A stretch of 64,000 bases of DNA. It comes from Caballeronia sp. dw_276. Its GTDB lineage: Bacteria; Pseudomonadota; Gammaproteobacteria; Burkholderiales; Burkholderiaceae. Positions 22,640-31,927 of the stretch are shown in pieces (within the stretch, counting starts at the first letter, position 1; every line of letters begins with the position of its first letter). The notes beneath the pieces are model-generated. The model saw only the letters and a program-made list of their open reading frames with translations, made no database searches and was not told the origin of the DNA. A program made the translations under genes and the position numbers. The DNA is taken from the NCBI RefSeq assembly GCF_018449635.1, contig NZ_JAAVUV010000003.1:62001-126000 (forward strand), in the 5' to 3' direction.

Positions 22640-23710
22640 TTACTCAGCCCGCATCGGTACGCGTTGGGCGACCGCACACATCAACTCGTAGCCGACCGTG
22701 CCGCATGCCACCGCAACGTCATCGATGGGCAGCTTCGCGCCCCACAATTCCACATGCGTCCCGATGCCCGCCGTCGGCACCGGCGTCAGGTCCACCGTGA
22801 TCATGTCCATGGAGACGCGTCCGACAATCCGCGTCAGCACGCCATCGACGACGATGGGCGTGCCTTCCGGCGCGCATCGAGGATAACCGTCGGCGTAACC
22901 GGCCGCCACTACGCCAATGCGCATAGGCGAAGTGACCGAAAACGACGAGCCGTAGCCCACCGTCTGCCCCGCGGCCACGGTCTGCACGGCGATGACCTCG
23001 GACGCGAACGTCATGGCCGGCTGCAAGCCGATGTTCGCTACATCTTCAGTCTTGCCCGACGGCGACGCGCCGTACAGCATGATGCCCGGGCGCACCCAGT
23101 CGAAATGCGATCCCGCGTGCCAAAGCGTCGCGGCCGAGTTCGCCAGGCTGCGCGTCCCGGCAATGCCCTCGGCGCCGCGCTCGAACGCTTCCATTTGGTG
23201 ATCGATGCCGCGTGGACCGTCGGCATCGGAGAAATGGGTCATCAGCGTAATCTGACCGATGCCCTGCACCGCCCGCGCCCGTTCCCACGCCGCGCGAAAG
23301 CGCTCGGGCGTGTAGCCGAGGCGATTCATGCCGGTATTCATTTTCAGTTGAATGTTCACCGGTTTCGACAAACGCGCCATTTCCAGCATGCGCAGTTGTT
23401 CGTCGCAATGAACGCCGGTCGTGAGGCTGTAACGATCGATCACATCGATATCTGTCGGACGAAAAAAGCCTTCCAGCAGAAGAATTGGACCCGCCCAGCC
23501 AAGTTCACGCAACTTCACCGCTTCCTCGAGGTCAAGAAGACCGAAACCGTCAGTTGCGCGCAATCCGGGGAACGCTCGCGCCAATCCGTGGCCATAAGCA
23601 TTGGCCTTGACGACGGCCCATATCTTGGATTTAGGCGCGTGGCGCCGCGCGATGGCTAGATTATTGGCGAGTGCGGCGGTGTGGACGGTGGCGGATAAGG
23701 GGCGCGGCAT
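22640..23710 (-). CDS. alr: Alanine racemase
   Basis: Pyridoxal-phosphate enzyme interconverting L- and D-alanine for peptidoglycan. The 356-residue protein has the cofactor lysine at 35 in [12 protein letters not shown], a TIM-barrel N-terminal domain, and the C-terminal beta domain with [13 protein letters not shown], the conserved segment near the second catalytic residue. Length is typical of proteobacterial Alr/DadX. There is no adjacent D-amino acid dehydrogenase, which favours the biosynthetic Alr over the catabolic DadX. Divergent from the LplT gene. Confidence 0.95.
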   Translation of the reverse strand: MPRPLSATVHTAALANNLAIARRHAPKSKIWAVVKANAYGHGLARAFPGLRATDGFGLLDLEEAVKLRELGWAGPILLLEGFFRPTDIDVIDRYSLTTGVHCDEQLRMLEMARLSKPVNIQLKMNTGMNRLGYTPERFRAAWERARAVQGIGQITLMTHFSDADGPRGIDHQMEAFERGAEGIAGTRSLANSAATLWHAGSHFDWVRPGIMLYGASPSGKTEDVANIGLQPAMTFASEVIAVQTVAAGQTVGYGSSFSVTSPMRIGVVAAGYADGYPRCAPEGTPIVVDGVLTRIVGRVSMDMITVDLTPVPTAGIGTHVELWGAKLPIDDVAVACGTVGYELMCAVAQRVPMRAE

Positions 23711-24189
23711 GGAGGGTCTATTGGATGAACGGAGAATTCCGAGAGAGCTGGCCGTCTTGTCGGACGGTGCGTTTTCGAGATCGGCGCGGCGGCAGCGGAT
23801 ACGCTCTGATCGCGCTGGCGTGGTCTCGAACTACCGCGCTGCAGCCGGGCGGGAGACCACATATAGAAGACCGGTCAGCACGCCGACGAACTTAAGACCG
23901 CGAACCCGGCACGAAATTCGAAATGAACACATGTTTCGAATCAATACTTTATCGTCACCCTGGCGCGAGTTGACGTTGCGGCGCGAATGTCACATGAGCG
24001 TCGGGTGACTGTCATGGAGGTTACTGCTAGTCAGAATGCGCCTATTTTCGTGTTATAAAGCCGTGCACACAACCCATTTCAAACAGAAATTGCCTGAACG
24101 GGAGCCTGAGCGCGAACCCGGACGCGAAAGACGAGCGCGCCGTGCGGAAACGGGGCGGATCACCCGCAGTGCGACTAGCATCGGATCAG
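23711..24189. other. Divergent alr/lplT intergenic region
   Basis: 479 bp without a convincing gene. It holds an inverted repeat at 23916-23941 (listed separately), a shorter GTCAC/GTGAC inverted repeat near 23989-24009, and a TTATAA-like -10 candidate near 24053-24058 in the direction of lplT. The base composition turns AT-rich from about 23910. Confidence 0.5.
23916..23941. promoter_or_regulatory. Operator-like inverted repeat ATTCGAAA-N10-TTTCGAAT
   Basis: Perfect 8-bp arms separated by 10 bp, in the shared alr/lplT control region. Symmetry, size and placement fit a dimeric regulator's binding site. No regulator gene is adjacent, so the binding protein is unknown. Confidence 0.5.
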
Positions 24190-25497
24190 ATGAAAAAAGG
24201 TTTTTACACCATCATGGCCGCGCAGTTTTTCTCGTCGCTGGCCGACAACGCCCTTCTGATCGCTGCGATCGCCCTGCTGAAAGATCTTCACGCCCCGAAC
24301 TGGATGACGCCGCTGCTCAAGCTGTTCTTTGTGCTGTCATACGTGGTTCTGGCTGCTTTCGTAGGCGCCTTCGCCGATTCACGGCCCAAGGGCCACGTGA
24401 TGTTCGTCACCAACTCCATCAAGGTGGTCGGCTGCCTGACCATGCTGGTCGGCGCGCACCCCTTGCTTGCGTACGGGATTGTCGGTTTCGGCGCGGCTGC
24501 GTACTCGCCCGCGAAGTACGGCATTCTCACCGAGTTGCTGCCCGCCGACCGGCTGGTCGCAGCCAACGGCTGGATTGAAGGAACCACGGTTGGATCGATC
24601 ATTCTCGGCACCGTCATGGGCGGTGCGCTGATCAGTCCACATATAGCATCACATCTGCTTGCTCTGCATATTCCGAAAGTCGATACACCCGCCGAAGCCG
24701 CCATGCTCGTGATCGTGCTGATGTACGTGGTGGCTGCGATCTTCAATCTGCGTATTCCCGATACCGGCGCGCGTTATCCGAAGCAGGAACATCGGCCGCT
24801 CAAACTCATCACCGATTTCGCCGATTGTTTCAACGCACTTTGGCACGACAAACTCGGCCAGATTTCGCTCGCCGTTACCACGCTCTTCTGGGGCGCGGGC
24901 GCGACGTTGCAATTCATCGTGTTGAAGTGGGCGGAAGTTTCGCTCGGCATGTCGCTGTCCGAAGCGGCGATTCTCCAGGCGATCATCGCGGTCGGAGTTG
25001 CTGTCGGCGCCATTCTCGCCGCAGCGCGCGTGCCGTTGAAGAAGTCGCTGTCGGTGCTGCCGGTGGGCATCATGATGGGCGTCGCGGTGATGCTGCTCGC
25101 GTTCTATTCGAAGCATCTTTTTCCCGTGCACTGGGGCATCTATTTCGGCCGCATGCACATTCCGGGTTACCTGATCGTGGCGTACATCTTCCTGATGATC
25201 GTCGGCGGCCTGTCGGGCTTTTTCGTGGTGCCGATGAACGCGTTGCTGCAGCATCGCGGGCATGTGTTGCTTTCGGCGGGACATTCGATCGCGGTGCAGA
25301 ATTTCAACGAGAATCTTTCGGTGCTCGTGATGCTGTGCCTTTACGCAGTGCTGGTCTGGCTCGACGTGCCGATTCAATTCGTGATCGTACTGTTCGGAAC
25401 CTTCGTCTGCCTGATGATGTATTTCGTCATGCGGCGGCATCAGGCGAATCAGCGCGCGTTTGATTCGGTCGCGCTGATCGGTGAATCGCGGCACTGA
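24190..25497 (+). CDS. lplT: Lysophospholipid transporter LplT (MFS)
   Basis: Inner-membrane major facilitator that moves lysophospholipids back into the cell for reacylation. The protein (435 residues from this start) has about 12 hydrophobic helices and the LplT-like N-terminus MKKGFYTIMAAQFFSSLADN, followed by FVGAFADSRPKGHVMF and the SPAKYGILTELLP motif shared with LplT and the Aas/LplT fusion proteins. A GTG start 48 bases upstream is possible; 24190 was chosen because the family begins near this methionine, but no strong ribosome-binding site decides it. The acyltransferase partner Aas is not in the window. Confidence 0.85.
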   Translation: MKKGFYTIMAAQFFSSLADNALLIAAIALLKDLHAPNWMTPLLKLFFVLSYVVLAAFVGAFADSRPKGHVMFVTNSIKVVGCLTMLVGAHPLLAYGIVGFGAAAYSPAKYGILTELLPADRLVAANGWIEGTTVGSIILGTVMGGALISPHIASHLLALHIPKVDTPAEAAMLVIVLMYVVAAIFNLRIPDTGARYPKQEHRPLKLITDFADCFNALWHDKLGQISLAVTTLFWGAGATLQFIVLKWAEVSLGMSLSEAAILQAIIAVGVAVGAILAAARVPLKKSLSVLPVGIMMGVAVMLLAFYSKHLFPVHWGIYFGRMHIPGYLIVAYIFLMIVGGLSGFFVVPMNALLQHRGHVLLSAGHSIAVQNFNENLSVLVMLCLYAVLVWLDVPIQFVIVLFGTFVCLMMYFVMRRHQANQRAFDSVALIGESRH

Positions 25498-25583
25498 TCG
25501 GGACAATACGCAACGTTCGCCGGACAGGGTCGCGCGCCACGCGCGATAATCCGGCTTTCTCATTCATCTTCAAGTCAGATTCC

Positions 25584-26396
25584 ATGCTCGCCGCCGACCT
25601 CTTTTCGTTCGCACGCAGCGTGCGCGAACGCGCGCCGCTGGTCCATTGCCTGACGAATCTCGTCGTGACGAACTTCACCGCCAATGTGCTGCTTGCGCTG
25701 GGCGCCGCGCCGGCAATGGTCGTCGCACGCGAGGAAGTCAGCGAATTCGCGCCGATGGCAAACGCGGTATCGGTGAATCTTGGCACGCTCGACCTGCCGC
25801 AAAGCCGTGCCATCCGCGCCGCCGTCGATGCCGCCAACGGCGCGCACAAACCGTGGATTCTCGATCCGGTCGCAGTCGGCCCGTTGAGCTTTCGGACCGA
25901 GTTCGCACTCGATCTGCTCGATGCAAAACCCGCCGTGATCCGTGGCAACGCGTCTGAGATCATCAGCTTGTCGGGCGGGGCGTCGAGCGGACGCGGCGTT
26001 GACAGCACGACCCTGGCCGAAAGCGCGCTCGATGCCGCGCAGCTCCTCGCGCTAAAAACTGGCGCGATCGTGGCCGTGACCGGCGCAACCGATTACATCA
26101 CCGATGGGCGCCGCACTGTGGCGTTATCGAATGGATCGGTCTTGATGACACGCGTGACCGGCGTCGGGTGCGCATTGTCCGCGACGGTCGCCGCGTTCGT
26201 GGGCGTGGCCGAAGCCGACGACTTCTGGGCCGCCACCGTTGCAGCGGTCGCGTATTCAAGCATTGCCGGCGAGCTCGCCGCACGCGACGCCGCATTGCCC
26301 GGCAGCTTCGCGGTCACCTATCTGGACCGGCTGTCATCGCTCGGTGAAGACGCGTTCGCGGCCACGCTCGTACAACGCGATATCCTGGCGGCCTGA
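25584..26396 (+). CDS. thiM: Hydroxyethylthiazole kinase
   Basis: Phosphorylates 4-methyl-5-(2-hydroxyethyl)thiazole, the salvage route to the thiazole half of thiamine. The 270-residue ribokinase-like protein begins with the ThiM signature PLVHCLTNLVVTNFTANVLLALGA and has MVVAREE, the ILDPVAVG segment, GNASEI and the VTGVGCALSATVAAF catalytic region. It is the first gene of thiM-thiE-thiD. The leader is only 86 bp and I see no TPP riboswitch in it, so control of this salvage operon is not visible. Confidence 0.95.
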   Translation: MLAADLFSFARSVRERAPLVHCLTNLVVTNFTANVLLALGAAPAMVVAREEVSEFAPMANAVSVNLGTLDLPQSRAIRAAVDAANGAHKPWILDPVAVGPLSFRTEFALDLLDAKPAVIRGNASEIISLSGGASSGRGVDSTTLAESALDAAQLLALKTGAIVAVTGATDYITDGRRTVALSNGSVLMTRVTGVGCALSATVAAFVGVAEADDFWAATVAAVAYSSIAGELAARDAALPGSFAVTYLDRLSSLGEDAFAATLVQRDILAA

Positions 26397-26398
26397 CA

Positions 26399-27037
26399 AT
26401 GAACCTCGATCTTTCGCTCTATCTCGTGCTGGATCCCGTGCAGTGCGGCGGTCATGCGCGCGCGCTGGAAATCACGCAAGCCGCGCTCGAAGGCGGCGTG
26501 ACGATCGTGCAACTGCGCGCGCCCGAATGGCACAAGCGCGCGTGGCTCGCGCTGGCTTTGGATCTGCTGCCCATCACGCGCCGCTTTGGCGTGCCGCTGA
26601 TCATCAACGATCACATCGATGTCGCGCTCGCGTGCGGCGCCAAAGGCGTGCATATCGGGCAAAAGGATCTGCCGCCGGAAATCGCCCGGAAACTGCTCGG
26701 GCCGCGCGCGTTGATCGGCTTGTCGGTATCGAATGAGCGGGAGGTCGATGACGCCAATCCCCTCGGCACGATGATCGATTACGTGGGCGTCGGCCCCGTG
26801 TTCGATACACCCACGAAGCCGGATGCATCGGCGGCGTTGGGTACGCAAGGAATCGCTGCACTGTGCGCGCGGTCGATACATCCGACGGTGGCTATCGGCG
26901 GAATCCAGCTGAGCAACGCCGATGATGTCAAACGCGCAAAGCCGGGCGGAATCGCGGTGGTATCGGCGATCTGCAAGGCCGCCGATCCACGTCTCGCCGC
27001 GCAGCAATTACGCGCTGGAAATCTGCAAATATCATGA
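26399..27037 (+). CDS. thiE: Thiamine-phosphate synthase
   Basis: Joins hydroxymethylpyrimidine diphosphate and thiazole phosphate into thiamine phosphate. The 212-residue TIM-barrel protein has the ThiE pattern: [12 protein letters not shown] (substrate side), [27 protein letters not shown], the [12 protein letters not shown] segment, [17 protein letters not shown] and the phosphate-binding [10 protein letters not shown]. In the QLRAPEW segment a lysine common at this position is replaced, which is a mild variation. It starts two bases after thiM stops and overlaps thiD by four bases. Confidence 0.95.
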   Translation: MNLDLSLYLVLDPVQCGGHARALEITQAALEGGVTIVQLRAPEWHKRAWLALALDLLPITRRFGVPLIINDHIDVALACGAKGVHIGQKDLPPEIARKLLGPRALIGLSVSNEREVDDANPLGTMIDYVGVGPVFDTPTKPDASAALGTQGIAALCARSIHPTVAIGGIQLSNADDVKRAKPGGIAVVSAICKAADPRLAAQQLRAGNLQIS

Positions 27038-27840
27038 CCCATCCGATCCCCAACGTCCTCACTATCGCCGGTTCAGATTCGGGCGGCGGCGCAGGCATCC
27101 AGGCCGATCTCAAGGCATTTTCGGCGCTCGGCGCTTACGGTTTGTCGGTGATCACCGCCCTCACCGCTCAAAACACGCGCGGCGTGACGGCCATCCATAC
27201 GCCGGACGCGTCGTTCGTCACGGCGCAACTTGACGCGGTTTTCGACGATATCCGTATTGATGCCGTGAAGATCGGCATGCTCGCAAACGCCGACGTGGTG
27301 CGCGCGGTCGCGGCTGCATTGCGTCGATACAAACCAGCGCATGTCGTGCTCGACACGGTCATGATTTCGAAGAGCCATCACGCGTTGCTTGCGCCAGAAG
27401 CGGTTGCCGCGTTACGCGAAGAATTGTTGCCGTTGGCCACACTGGTCACGCCGAATCTGCCGGAAGCGGCGGCGCTTTTGGACGACACGTCCGCTGAAGA
27501 CGAAGAAACGATGGTTCGCCAGGGCGAAGCGCTGCGCACGCTCGGCGCGAAGGCCGTACTGATGAAAGGCGGCCATCTGAATTCTGCCGACAGTCCCGAC
27601 TGGCTCATCGAAGCAAGTGGTTCGCTCAGGCTCGGCGGTCCGCGGGTGCCAGTGAAAAACACGCATGGGACGGGCTGCACATTGTCGTCATCGATCGCGG
27701 CGTTGTTGCCGCAACGCGACTCGCTCGCGGCCGCTACCGCCGATGCCAAGCTTTATCTGACGGGCGCAATCGAACAGAGCGCGCGACTCGAAGTCGGTCA
27801 CGGCGTTGGACCAGTGCATCATTTTTTCAGGTGGTGGTGA
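27034..27840 (+). CDS. thiD: Hydroxymethylpyrimidine/phosphomethylpyrimidine kinase
   Basis: Performs two successive phosphorylations of hydroxymethylpyrimidine to supply ThiE. The 268-residue ribokinase-fold protein has the N-terminal [20 protein letters not shown] motif, [11 protein letters not shown], the GMLANADVV segment and the anion-hole/catalytic motif [12 protein letters not shown]. The start overlaps the thiE stop as ATGA, implying coupled translation. Its 3' end overlaps the convergent DUF1853 gene by 14 bases. Confidence 0.96.
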   Translation: MTHPIPNVLTIAGSDSGGGAGIQADLKAFSALGAYGLSVITALTAQNTRGVTAIHTPDASFVTAQLDAVFDDIRIDAVKIGMLANADVVRAVAAALRRYKPAHVVLDTVMISKSHHALLAPEAVAALREELLPLATLVTPNLPEAAALLDDTSAEDEETMVRQGEALRTLGAKAVLMKGGHLNSADSPDWLIEASGSLRLGGPRVPVKNTHGTGCTLSSSIAALLPQRDSLAAATADAKLYLTGAIEQSARLEVGHGVGPVHHFFRWW

Positions 27841-28741
27841 CGCGCGCATAACGCAACGCGCGCTCGGGCCAATCATCCGGCACGACGAAACCACGCGAAC
27901 GCTCGTGCCAGAAATTCCCGGCGCTGCTGTCGTAGTTCGCCACCATCGTCGGTGCGCTCAGCGCGGTTGCATCGAAGCTCAGCGCCTCGACGCCTTCATC
28001 CGATATTGTCCGCTCGGCAAGCCATGCGAGTCTCGGTACGACGGCGAAAACCTCATCGCGCTTCGATTCCTGCCATTCCGATACCGTCAGCCACCAGCCG
28101 CGCAAGTGATCACCAGCGAGCTCGGGAGGCAACGTCGGCATGTCTCCTCGTCGATAAAACAGCCTGCCTTTGACGAACAACTCTGCCCGCCACGGTCCTT
28201 CAAAACCGAGCGATGCGAATTCATCGCGGGCGCTCAAACCCAGTTGATGCTTCAAAAGCCGGTCATGCTTGAGATCGAAGCGATCCTGCAAGTTCGGACC
28301 GACATAATCGGATAACGCGGCCGCACCCTCGCCGACGTGCAGATAGAACTTCACCGCAAGTTCCCAATGCAGACGTTCGCGCCGGGCATTGTGCAAGAGG
28401 AAGTCCACTTCGCCGAGCGTCTGTCCCGATGCACGCAACGGCACATTCGCCGCGACCAGCCGCGCATCGGGTCCATGCCGCAGAAAGTATTCGAGCAAAG
28501 CCTCGGCATACAGACCGAGTCGTTTCAGCGATGGCTTGTAGACTTGCGCATGTAGCGCCGCAGGATTTTGATCAAGCGCTGCGAGCCAGCTCAGAGCGGC
28601 CTCAGGCTTGTCGCGTGCTACAGGGCAAGCCAGCGGCGCACCCGCATGCGATGCGCTCAGCAAGTCAGGTGAAAACAGCAGCCACGCGAGGTCCTGGACG
28701 GCGGGATCGTTGAATTGCGCGGCTGTGATGGCGAGGGTCAC
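27827..28741 (-). CDS. DUF1853 family protein
   Basis: A 304-residue soluble protein with the DUF1853 pattern: VYKPSLKRLGLYAEALLEYF, then GEVDFLLHN and HWELAVKFYLH, and a C-terminal half with GRLFYRRGD and GWWL. The D...E-x-K arrangement (GEVDFLL followed by WELAVKFYL) resembles a PD-(D/E)XK nuclease core, but this is my own reading. The GTG start at 28741 overlaps the udg stop (GTGA); an upstream methionine frame exists but lies in udg coding sequence. It is the last gene of the tsaB-rimI-udg operon, and its function is unknown. Confidence 0.8.
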   Translation of the reverse strand: MTLAITAAQFNDPAVQDLAWLLFSPDLLSASHAGAPLACPVARDKPEAALSWLAALDQNPAALHAQVYKPSLKRLGLYAEALLEYFLRHGPDARLVAANVPLRASGQTLGEVDFLLHNARRERLHWELAVKFYLHVGEGAAALSDYVGPNLQDRFDLKHDRLLKHQLGLSARDEFASLGFEGPWRAELFVKGRLFYRRGDMPTLPPELAGDHLRGWWLTVSEWQESKRDEVFAVVPRLAWLAERTISDEGVEALSFDATALSAPTMVANYDSSAGNFWHERSRGFVVPDDWPERALRYARVTTT

Positions 28742-29700
28742 GCGCCGTCCGCCACCTTCAGCGACTCGCGATAAGTCGCCTGCGCCAGGCACAGATCGGC
28801 CCACGCCTTGGCTTTGTCTGGCAGGCTGCGCAGCAAATACGCCGGGTGATACGTCACGATGACGGGCACACCCTCGTAGTCATGCACGCGCCCGCGCAGC
28901 GACGCAATGCTCGCCTCGGTCTTGAGCAGGCTTTGCGCGGCGAACCGTCCGAGCGCGACGATCAGCTTCGGCTTCACGAGCGCGACCTGACGCTTCAGAT
29001 ACGGCTCGCACCGTGCGACTTCATCGACTTCCGGATTGCGGTTACCGGGCGGCCGGCACTTGATCACATTCGCGATAAACACATTGTCTTCACGCGATAA
29101 CGCCACCGAGTGCAGCATGCTGTCCAGCAGCTTGCCCGCCTGTCCCACAAACGGTTCGCCCAGCTTGTCCTCGTTCTCGCCCGGCGCTTCGCCGATCAGC
29201 ATCCAGTCGGCATCTCGGTCGCCCACGCCGAAAACCGCGTTCGTGCGCCGTTCGCATAACTTGCACCGCTCGCAAACGGACACGCGGCCGGCGAGCACAT
29301 CCCAGTCGAGGGACGCGATGTCGTTTGCAGTTTCGTCGATGGTTTCCGGCTCGGTGCGCGCTTCAGCCGGAATGTCGTCGAGCCATGGGATGTCATCGAA
29401 GGTCGGGGATTCCGGCGGTTCAGATCTGGCCATCGGCGCTTCGCGCACAACGCCCTGGTTTTTTTGCGCGGCCGAAAGCACGGCGTCGAGCGCGCTCAAA
29501 GCGTCGGTGCTTTCGTGTCCAGGCACGCTCGAAGCCGTGCGCGCCAGCTCGGCGGCAGCCGCGCGGTTCAACGGAATCGCCGTTGACCGGTCAGGTGTGA
29601 CCGGTTCCGCAAGCGCCGCGGGCTCATCCGGCTGCGGTGCGCGTCTTACCCAGATCGTCCCGAGTCCGAACTCGTCGAACATCGACTTATGCAGCGCCAT
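28738..29700 (-). CDS. Uracil-DNA glycosylase, family 4 (iron-sulfur)
   Basis: Removes uracil from DNA at the start of base excision repair. The 320-residue protein has a variable, proline/alanine-rich N-terminal region of about 140 residues followed by a family 4 catalytic domain: GEAPGENEDKLGEPFVGQAG, the late YHPAYLLR motif, and cysteines CERCKLC, IKCRPP and ARCEPY that should hold a 4Fe-4S cluster. The extra N-terminal part is not found in the minimal thermophile enzymes but is usual in Burkholderia. It overlaps rimI by 14 bases and DUF1853 by four. Confidence 0.92.
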   Translation of the reverse strand: MALHKSMFDEFGLGTIWVRRAPQPDEPAALAEPVTPDRSTAIPLNRAAAAELARTASSVPGHESTDALSALDAVLSAAQKNQGVVREAPMARSEPPESPTFDDIPWLDDIPAEARTEPETIDETANDIASLDWDVLAGRVSVCERCKLCERRTNAVFGVGDRDADWMLIGEAPGENEDKLGEPFVGQAGKLLDSMLHSVALSREDNVFIANVIKCRPPGNRNPEVDEVARCEPYLKRQVALVKPKLIVALGRFAAQSLLKTEASIASLRGRVHDYEGVPVIVTYHPAYLLRSLPDKAKAWADLCLAQATYRESLKVADGA

Positions 29701-30181
29701 CGGCGGGCTCCTTTGAAAACGTCAGACGCATGACGAGCGCATCCTCGCGCGAACGGTGGCGTGCCGGATAATAGTTTTTCCGACGCCCGATAGTGGCAAA
29801 CCCAAAGCGTTCGTAAAGCTGAATGGCACGCGGATTCGATGGCCGCACTTCCAGCAGCACGCCATCGAGCTTCTGATGCCGCGAGATGCGCACCGCTTCG
29901 CGCAGCAGAGTAAGCCCGGCTCCGGCATGTTGCGCTTGAGGCGCGACGCAAAGATTCAGAAGATGCATTTCATCGACAACCGGCATCAGCACGCAATAGC
30001 CCAGCAACGTGCCGGTGACATGGCGCAGACAAACGCCGTAATAGCCATTGCGCAACGAATCCTGGAAATTGCCGCGGCTCCACGGGAACTCGTACGCAAT
30101 CTTTTCGATGGCGGCGACTTCGTCGAGATCCGCTTCCGTCATGGGGGACAGATAGCGATCGGCGAGCAACACGCCGCTCAC
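29687..30181 (-). CDS. rimI: Ribosomal protein alanine N-acetyltransferase RimI
   Basis: GNAT-fold enzyme that acetylates the N-terminal alanine of ribosomal protein S18. The 164-residue protein has RYLSPMTEADLDEVAAIE at the start, the acetyl-CoA loop AQHAGAGLTLL and the C-terminal LEVRPSNPRAIQLYERFGF typical of RimI. The GTG start at 30181 overlaps the tsaB stop (GTGA). The tsaB-rimI order is widespread in bacteria and supports the name. Confidence 0.93.
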   Translation of the reverse strand: MSGVLLADRYLSPMTEADLDEVAAIEKIAYEFPWSRGNFQDSLRNGYYGVCLRHVTGTLLGYCVLMPVVDEMHLLNLCVAPQAQHAGAGLTLLREAVRISRHQKLDGVLLEVRPSNPRAIQLYERFGFATIGRRKNYYPARHRSREDALVMRLTFSKEPADGAA

Positions 30182-31014
30182 CGTGACGGCTCCGCGGCGG
30201 AAGCGGCCTGAGAATCGGCCTGAGAAGCACCTTGAGCAGCGGCGTCCTTGGCCGCGCGTGCGTCCAAACGCTCGGCGGTCGTCTGCGCAACCTTGTTGCG
30301 CACGTACTCTGGCGCGGCCTGGTCCGGTGCAACCGTGCGGCCGGCGCGAAAGGCCCGGAGGCCGGCGAGCGCGACGGGCAAGGCATGTGGAAGCGCGTCG
30401 AGGTCGACATGGCACGCGGCTGAATGCTGTACCGGTAAAAGGTCGCCGAACGCGGCGGCCGCGTTTCCCGCGAGCGTGAAAGGAACATCGGGTGCCGGAA
30501 TGACGCCCGGTACATCCAGCGATGCCGCCTGCAGCGTGCTCCAATCGTTCGCGGCATCGTCCCAGTGGAATTCGGCCCAATACGCCTCGTTCATGCGGGC
30601 ATCGAGTGCAGCGATCACACGCGTGACCGACGGCTCATTCAAGCGCGCAAACTCGGCGCACGCAAGCAAGGTGCCGATGGGCACGACCGGGACACCCAGG
30701 CCAAAGGCCAGTCCCTGCGCCACGCCGGTCGCCGTGCGCAAACCGGTAAATGATCCGGGCCCGGCGCCAAAAGCGATCGCGCTGCAATCGGCGAGCTTCA
30801 GATCAGCTTGACCGAATAATTCGCGGATGGCGGGCAGCAAACGCGTGCTGGAGACCGGCCCGGTCAATTCATGGCTGAACCAGACGCGGATTTCGCCGGA
30901 AACATGGTGCGGAGCGTTTCGATAAGCCGCGGCCGCCTCCGGGCCGGCGACCAGCAACGCGACCGAGCAATATTCGGTCGATGTATCGAGGGCAAGCAGA
31001 ACAGTACGTGTCAT
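30178..31014 (-). CDS. tsaB: tRNA threonylcarbamoyladenosine biosynthesis protein TsaB
   Basis: Partner of TsaD and TsaE in forming t6A37 on ANN-decoding tRNAs. The 278-residue protein begins MTRTVLLALDTSTEYCSVAL, has GAGPGSFTGLRTATGVAQGL (the ASKHA phosphate loop region) and VIAALDARMNEAYWAEF. The last 30 or so residues are an alanine/glutamine/serine-rich tail absent from the E. coli protein (231 aa). The start was chosen at 31014 because the frame upstream lacks family similarity. It leads the minus-strand operon tsaB-rimI-udg-DUF1853. Confidence 0.93.
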   Translation of the reverse strand: MTRTVLLALDTSTEYCSVALLVAGPEAAAAYRNAPHHVSGEIRVWFSHELTGPVSSTRLLPAIRELFGQADLKLADCSAIAFGAGPGSFTGLRTATGVAQGLAFGLGVPVVPIGTLLACAEFARLNEPSVTRVIAALDARMNEAYWAEFHWDDAANDWSTLQAASLDVPGVIPAPDVPFTLAGNAAAAFGDLLPVQHSAACHVDLDALPHALPVALAGLRAFRAGRTVAPDQAAPEYVRNKVAQTTAERLDARAAKDAAAQGASQADSQAASAAEPSR

Positions 31015-31179
31015 GGCCGCTATTGTAATGCGTGGCGTCGGGGCGCAAGCGTGCGCGCGCCCTTCATGAACAGGCGCAGGACGCGTCCTTGAGCAAATAT
31101 CTGGAAGAAACCCTCGAAAATCGCCGCGCATACGCTTGCTATGATCGCTCATCCTATTCAAGCATTTACGGAGAACCGA

Positions 31180-31452
31180 ATGAGCGAAATCGATGCGCAG
31201 TTTGTCAAAGCCCAGGCCGATGTCAAAGAATTGCCTGAACGTCCGGGCAACCTCACGCTGCTGCGCCTGTATGCGCTCTTCAAACAAGGCAGCATCGGCG
31301 ACGCGGGCATCGACGAAAAACCCGGTTTTGCCGATATCGTCGGAAAATACAAATACGATGCGTGGGCTGCGCTCAACGGCACGCCGCAGGACACGGCCAA
31401 ACAGCAATATGTGGAACTGGTGGAATCGCTGAAAAGTGGCGAATCGGCTTGA
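31180..31452 (+). CDS. Acyl-CoA-binding protein
   Basis: A 90-residue four-helix protein that binds long-chain acyl-CoA esters. It has the family landmarks: DAQFVKAQADVKELPERPGN, LLRLYALFKQGSIGD (the YxLFKQ motif), KPGFADIVGKYKYDAWAALNG (the KYKWDAW-type motif) and a final helix AKQQYVELVESL. The start at 31180 is preceded by GGAG at good spacing; an ATG 39 bases upstream lacks one. A TATGAT at 31140-31145 may be its -10 box. Confidence 0.93.
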   Translation: MSEIDAQFVKAQADVKELPERPGNLTLLRLYALFKQGSIGDAGIDEKPGFADIVGKYKYDAWAALNGTPQDTAKQQYVELVESLKSGESA

Positions 31453-31927
31453 ACGCATTGTTCGTGCGCTGCATTGGCGGCAATTCAGGCGTCAATGCAA
31501 CATTCGCCGCCACTGCCTTCGCCGATGGACCCGCTATTGAATCAAACTGTCTTAAAATCTGGCGCAGCGCAACAATTCCCGATATACTGTTGCCTGCGCT
31601 TCACTGTGACCGGGTGAATTGATGTTTGAAGTCGATTCATTAGCTGATTCAACCCGCGCAGCGCGGCGCCTCGTAGCGTTTTGCTCCAATCCAGTTTAGA
31701 AACTGTCCCCTCCCTGCTAGGCCTTCTTCGGCCGATCATGCATCAGGCTGACGACAACGCCGCCTCGGCCTGTCGAATCCGATACAGCTTCTAACGAAAA
31801 GCTCGCCTTTATTGTTGCGAGCTGCCCCCGTTTTTCGATTTGCTCGCTGCTTCTTTGCTCGCTGAATCTGACGACTTGGGTATGCCGATTGGCGCCACAC
31901 GCCTTATTCCCCGTTTCAAGGATCGAC
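31453..31927 (+). other. Long leader region of the DEAD-box helicase gene
   Basis: 475 bp without a gene. It contains a TATACT -10-like box (31583-31588) and several U-rich stretches (for example 31690-31735 and 31830-31860). If transcription starts near 31595, the helicase mRNA would have a leader of about 330 nt. Long structured leaders are common on cold-inducible RNA helicase mRNAs in other bacteria; function here is inferred. I found no small ORF with a ribosome-binding site. Confidence 0.4.

Noticed and set aside
25498..25583. Possible TPP riboswitch before thiM
   Set aside because: The leader is only 86 bp and I see none of the conserved TPP riboswitch core segments in it.
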